Shown here piece by piece: positions 5,358 to 8,451 of a stretch of 8,451 bases of DNA; position 1 is the first letter of the stretch; every line of letters begins with the position of its first letter. The DNA is from JANRKH01 sp964351245 (lineage in GTDB: Bacteria; Pseudomonadota; Alphaproteobacteria; Rickettsiales; Rickettsiaceae). A program made the position numbers and the translations under genes. The stretch lies in NCBI GenBank assembly GCA_964351245.1, contig CAYGNF010000042.1, positions 1 to 8,451 of the forward strand, written 5' to 3'. The notes under the pieces are model-generated. The model was not told where the DNA came from. It ran no database searches and saw only the letters and a program-made list of their open reading frames with translations.

Positions 5358-8000
5358 TCAAGATTCTATATCAGGCAATTGTGCAGATAGAATTGCAGCT
5401 TGGGCTGCGGCAATTTTAGCAGCGGGAATCCTAAATGGCGAACATGATACATAATCCATATCTAGGGTATTAAAGAACTTGATAGATTCAGGATCACCCC
5501 CATGCTCACCGCAAACTCCGAATTTAAGATATTTATTCGACATTCTACCTTTTTGCATCGAATCAAGTATTACACTACCCACCCCCTCTTCATCTATTGT
5601 CTGAAAAGGATCTTTGTCAAAAATACCCGCATCCTTATACTCCTGTACAAAATGCGATAAATCATCCCGGGAAATTCCATAAATAGTTTGAGTCAAATCA
5701 TTTGTACCAAAGCTAAAATAATCTACTTCTTTTGCTATTTTATCTGCTATAAGAGCTGCTCTTGGGAGCTCTATCATAGTCCCAATTTTATATTCAATAG
5801 CATCATTCATATCTATCATTACACTTTGGGCAACTTCTTGTATCAAATTTTTTAGAATCAGCAGTTCTTTTATGTTGGAAATAAGAGGAAGCATGATTTC
5901 AATGTTAACAGGTATATTCTCTCTTTTAGTTCTAATTGCAGCAAGGAAAATTGCTGTGACTTGCATTCTATATATATCTGGATGGGTAATCCCAAGTCTA
6001 CTCCCTCTGTGACCAAGCATTGGGTTTATTTCGGACATTTGTTCGAGTTGTTGCAATACTATCTTTACTTCAGTACCCATATGCTCAGCAAGAAGCCTAA
6101 TTTCATCTGATTCTTTGGGTAAAAATTCATGCAAAGGAGGATCTAGTAATCTGATATTTAGAGGTTTGCCTTTTAATGTTGTAAGAAGAGATGCAAAATC
6201 ATCTGCGTGAAGATCAAGTATTTGATCCATAGCTCTTTTTCTGCTTTCTCCTATTGGTAGCATAATGATCTGCCTTATTAGGCTAATTTTCTCATCGTCA
6301 AAAAACATATGTTCTGTACGACATAGTCCTATGCCTTCGGATTTAAAAAGCATAGCCATTTCTACATCCTGAATAGTTTCAGCATTGGCCCTGATATTCA
6401 TTGTCTTAATTTCATCTGCCCAGTCTAGAATGGACCCAAACTCTTGTGATATTTCAGATTTGACTACTTCAAGTTTTCCTTTATATATTTTTCCGGTTGA
6501 GCCATCAATAGTCACCTCATCTAGCTCATTTAATATATGCTCCCGTATTTGAGCTTGATTTTTTGCAAAATCAATATGCAAATCAGTGACCCCAGAAATG
6601 CATGGCCTACCAATACCTCTGGCAACTACGGCAGCATGAGATGTAAGACCGCCTCTGGCAGTTACTATTGCTTTAGAGATGGACATGCCGTGAATATCCT
6701 TTGTGCATGTCTCTTGCCTAAATAAAATGACATCATATTCTTTGGAATATTTATCAGCGGCCTCAGAAGTAAATACCACTCTTCCTGTGGCAGCTCCCGG
6801 TGATGCTGGTAGTCCGAGGGTAATAGATTCAACTTCGATGTTTTTTGGTAATGAGGGATGAAGCAACAGGTCCACTTTCGAAGCATCGATTCTTAGCATC
6901 GCCTCTTTTTGTGATATAATACCTGAGGAGGCCATATCATATGCGATTTTTACAGAAGATCTTATAGTGCGTTTACCGGATCTAGTTTGCAAAATATATA
7001 ATATGCCAGATTCTATAGTAAATTCTATATCCTGCATATCTCTATAATACTCTTCTAATTTTTTGCAAATACCTCTTAACTCCTTAAATTGCTTAGGCAT
7101 CAATAATTCTAGAGAATTAGGACTACTACATATTGAATAGGGAGTTCTCTTGCCTGAAACTATATCCTCACCTTGAGCATTATCTAAATATTCACCATAT
7201 ATTTCATTTTCTCCATTCACCGGATTGCGTGTAAACAACACCCCCGTGCCTGAATTTTTATCAAAATTCCCAAATACCATTACCTGAACCGTAACCCCGG
7301 TACCTATGTTATCTGATACATTATTTAATTTTCTGTATATTTTTGCTCTCTGACTATTCCAAGAATTTATTACCGCTTTAATAGCAAGATCAAGTTGTTT
7401 ATGTGGAGATTCTGGGAATTCCAAGGAGTGAGCTTTGAGTACTTTTTTATATTGCTCAATCAGAGCCTTTAGCGCTTCTATATTATGCGGGTTTTTTGAG
7501 CTTGTCTTATTACCAACAAAGCCTTCTTTTGTGGTGGCAAGAATAGTAGAATCAAGCCCTAGTACTACGTTCGAAAAAATCTCTATAAATCTTAAATAAC
7601 AATCATAAGCAAAAGCCTCATTTGTTTTTATTGCAAAACCCCTTACAATCTCATCATTCATTCCTAAATTTAAAATTGTATCCATCATACCGGGCATTGA
7701 TACTGCAGCTCCAGATCGCACTGATAATAAAAGGGGAGAAGAAGGATCTCCAAACTTCTTAGAATATCGTTTCTCAAGTCGCGTGATATGACTCATGAGC
7801 TCATTCTCTAAAAATGTATAAATATCAAAATTATCCTTAAAGTAATTATTACACACTTCCTTTGTAATAGTGAATCCTCCTGGAACTGGGAATCCGATTT
7901 TGGCCATAGTAGATAGGTTATACCCTTTAGTGCCGAGCATAAGCTTACCCTGCTGAGGAGACAAATCTACCTCATCTTCAAAATTATATATATATTTCAC
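5358..8000 (-). CDS. ppdK: Pyruvate, phosphate dikinase
   Basis: This 880-residue cytoplasmic enzyme is full length for PPDK. It catalyses the reversible conversion of ATP, phosphate and pyruvate to AMP, PPi and PEP. Domains in order are an N-terminal ATP-grasp nucleotide-binding domain (about 1-345, with SVRSGAAVSMPGMMDTILNL at 93-112), the swivelling phosphohistidine domain (about 390-510) with TARGGLTSHAAVVARG (447-462) holding the phospho-accepting H455, and a C-terminal PEP/pyruvate-binding TIM barrel (about 530-875). Barrel motifs include GLCRTEHMFF (558-567), GHRGSRLG (663-670), SFGTNDLTQT (763-772) and GVCGEHGGD (828-836) with the catalytic-type C830. All key residues look intact. The start is GTG (codon at 7998-8000), chosen because MKYIYNFEDE fits the family N-terminus, no ATG is nearby, and a GAGGG site lies upstream. 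It abuts the polyprenyl synthase stop codon with no gap and is followed by a terminator. PPDK can replace pyruvate kinase or support PEP synthesis; which direction applies here is not shown. Confidence 0.97.
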   Translation of the reverse strand: MKYIYNFEDEVDLSPQQGKLMLGTKGYNLSTMAKIGFPVPGGFTITKEVCNNYFKDNFDIYTFLENELMSHITRLEKRYSKKFGDPSSPLLLSVRSGAAVSMPGMMDTILNLGMNDEIVRGFAIKTNEAFAYDCYLRFIEIFSNVVLGLDSTILATTKEGFVGNKTSSKNPHNIEALKALIEQYKKVLKAHSLEFPESPHKQLDLAIKAVINSWNSQRAKIYRKLNNVSDNIGTGVTVQVMVFGNFDKNSGTGVLFTRNPVNGENEIYGEYLDNAQGEDIVSGKRTPYSICSSPNSLELLMPKQFKELRGICKKLEEYYRDMQDIEFTIESGILYILQTRSGKRTIRSSVKIAYDMASSGIISQKEAMLRIDASKVDLLLHPSLPKNIEVESITLGLPASPGAATGRVVFTSEAADKYSKEYDVILFRQETCTKDIHGMSISKAIVTARGGLTSHAAVVARGIGRPCISGVTDLHIDFAKNQAQIREHILNELDEVTIDGSTGKIYKGKLEVVKSEISQEFGSILDWADEIKTMNIRANAETIQDVEMAMLFKSEGIGLCRTEHMFFDDEKISLIRQIIMLPIGESRKRAMDQILDLHADDFASLLTTLKGKPLNIRLLDPPLHEFLPKESDEIRLLAEHMGTEVKIVLQQLEQMSEINPMLGHRGSRLGITHPDIYRMQVTAIFLAAIRTKRENIPVNIEIMLPLISNIKELLILKNLIQEVAQSVMIDMNDAIEYKIGTMIELPRAALIADKIAKEVDYFSFGTNDLTQTIYGISRDDLSHFVQEYKDAGIFDKDPFQTIDEEGVGSVILDSMQKGRMSNKYLKFGVCGEHGGDPESIKFFNTLDMDYVSCSPFRIPAAKIAAAQAAILSAQLPDIES

Positions 8001-8451
8001 TTACAATACCCTCGCGCTTGCAAAATTTACTAGTTCTCTTAAATATCTTTCTGCTTCTGGTTGTGTGATCAGTATTTGATCAAGGTAAGAGATGCATATT
8101 TGATGTAATTCATCCATTTTTTCCTGCAGTCTTAATATAATGTGATATTTTTTTAGCAAAAAAATCACATGACCTAGGTCTTCTGGAGATTTGGCCTCAA
8201 GATTGAGGAAGAGATTTTCTATATAATTTTGATCCTCAAGATCCGCAACCTCCCTAAGATATATAATAGGAAGAGTAATTTTGGATTCATAAAAATCATC
8301 TCCTATATTTTTGCCAATATATTGAGTGTCTGAATAATAATCCATTATATCATCTTTGATTTGATATATTAGTCCTAAATATATTCCAAACATTCCGACT
8401 AATCTTTGATTCTCTGATGTTGCATTAGCAATTATTGCCCCTACTTTACAT
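8001..8451 (-). CDS. ispB: Long-chain polyprenyl diphosphate synthase, C-terminal part (IspB-like)
   Basis: Only the last 149 residues are visible. The frame stays open to the right edge, and the first full visible codon encodes Cys (CKVGAIIANATSENQ...), so the gene is cut by the window and the Met encoded at 8391-8393 is internal. The second Asp-rich motif of trans-polyprenyl synthases, QIKDDIMDY, is present at visible residues 30-38, where its Asp residues bind Mg and isopentenyl diphosphate. It is followed by the family stretch GKNIGDDFYESKITLP (46-61). The first Asp-rich motif lies outside the window. The family adds isopentenyl units to make the octaprenyl or decaprenyl tail of ubiquinone; GKNIGDD favours this long-chain class over farnesyl synthases (IspA), but product length cannot be read from this fragment. 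The TAA stop is directly followed by the ppdK GTG. Confidence 0.9.
   Translation of the reverse strand, partial: CKVGAIIANATSENQRLVGMFGIYLGLIYQIKDDIMDYYSDTQYIGKNIGDDFYESKITLPIIYLREVADLEDQNYIENLFLNLEAKSPEDLGHVIFLLKKYHIILRLQEKMDELHQICISYLDQILITQPEAERYLRELVNFASARVL
8009..8013 (-). promoter_or_regulatory. Ribosome binding site of ppdK (GAGGG)
   Basis: On the minus strand GAGGG lies 8 bases before the ppdK GTG, inside the final codons of the polyprenyl synthase gene. It is the clearest Shine-Dalgarno sequence in the window. It supports the GTG at 7998-8000 as the real start, and translation of ppdK probably follows termination on ispB. Confidence 0.6.

Noticed and set aside
6537..6886. Short open frames on both strands inside ppdK
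   Set aside because: They lie in other frames within a long intact ppdK whose catalytic histidine region covers this stretch; they are shadows.
1..8451. CRISPR array, tRNA or rRNA gene, insertion sequence, phage or toxin-antitoxin module
   Set aside because: The window is almost entirely coding for conserved proteins. No spaced direct repeats, transposase motifs or structured RNA genes were seen in the two short non-coding gaps.

Overview
The window is AT-rich, gene-dense bacterial DNA in which every gene I can support lies on the minus strand, so transcription runs from right (8451) to left (1). The best taxonomic clue is a prolyl-tRNA synthetase of the short alphaproteobacterial type, followed directly by a single LolC/E-type permease and then LolD. 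With the strong A+T bias and the gene set (PPDK, long-chain polyprenyl synthase, one LolC/E permease), this suggests an alphaproteobacterium, most likely a Rickettsiales-type intracellular lineage. The genus is an inference and cannot be fixed from this window.

Layout, in transcription order. (1) At the right edge is the C-terminal part of a long-chain polyprenyl diphosphate synthase (IspB-like, 8001-8451), whose 5' part lies outside the window. (2) It abuts with no gap the GTG-started ppdK (pyruvate, phosphate dikinase, 5358-8000), which is followed by a hairpin plus U-tract terminator (5315-5340). (3) A 124-base intergenic region probably carries the promoter of the next operon and holds a 14-bp imperfect palindrome. 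(4) Next come five tightly packed genes: a 443-residue, 12-helix heme-copper-oxidase-like membrane protein (3902-5233), folE (3337-3909), proS (2031-3332), lolC (797-2041) and lolD (130-804). Successive genes overlap by 8, 11 and 8 bases or are separated by 4 bases, which suggests one transcript with translational coupling. (5) The leftmost 129 bases are downstream of lolD and hold no confident gene.

Functionally these are mostly housekeeping genes. IspB makes the isoprenoid tail of the respiratory quinone, and PPDK interconverts PEP and pyruvate. FolE opens pterin synthesis (folate and, where present, queuosine). ProRS charges tRNA-Pro, and LolCD extracts lipoproteins from the inner membrane for delivery to the outer membrane. 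The unusual member is the stand-alone heme-copper oxidase subunit I homologue. It keeps histidines at all the expected heme-ligand positions, but one of the three Cu-B histidines appears to be Glu and neither usual position of the cross-linked tyrosine holds a Tyr. Its chemistry is therefore uncertain, and it is the item most worth following up. I found no mobile element, CRISPR array, RNA gene or clearly new multi-gene system.
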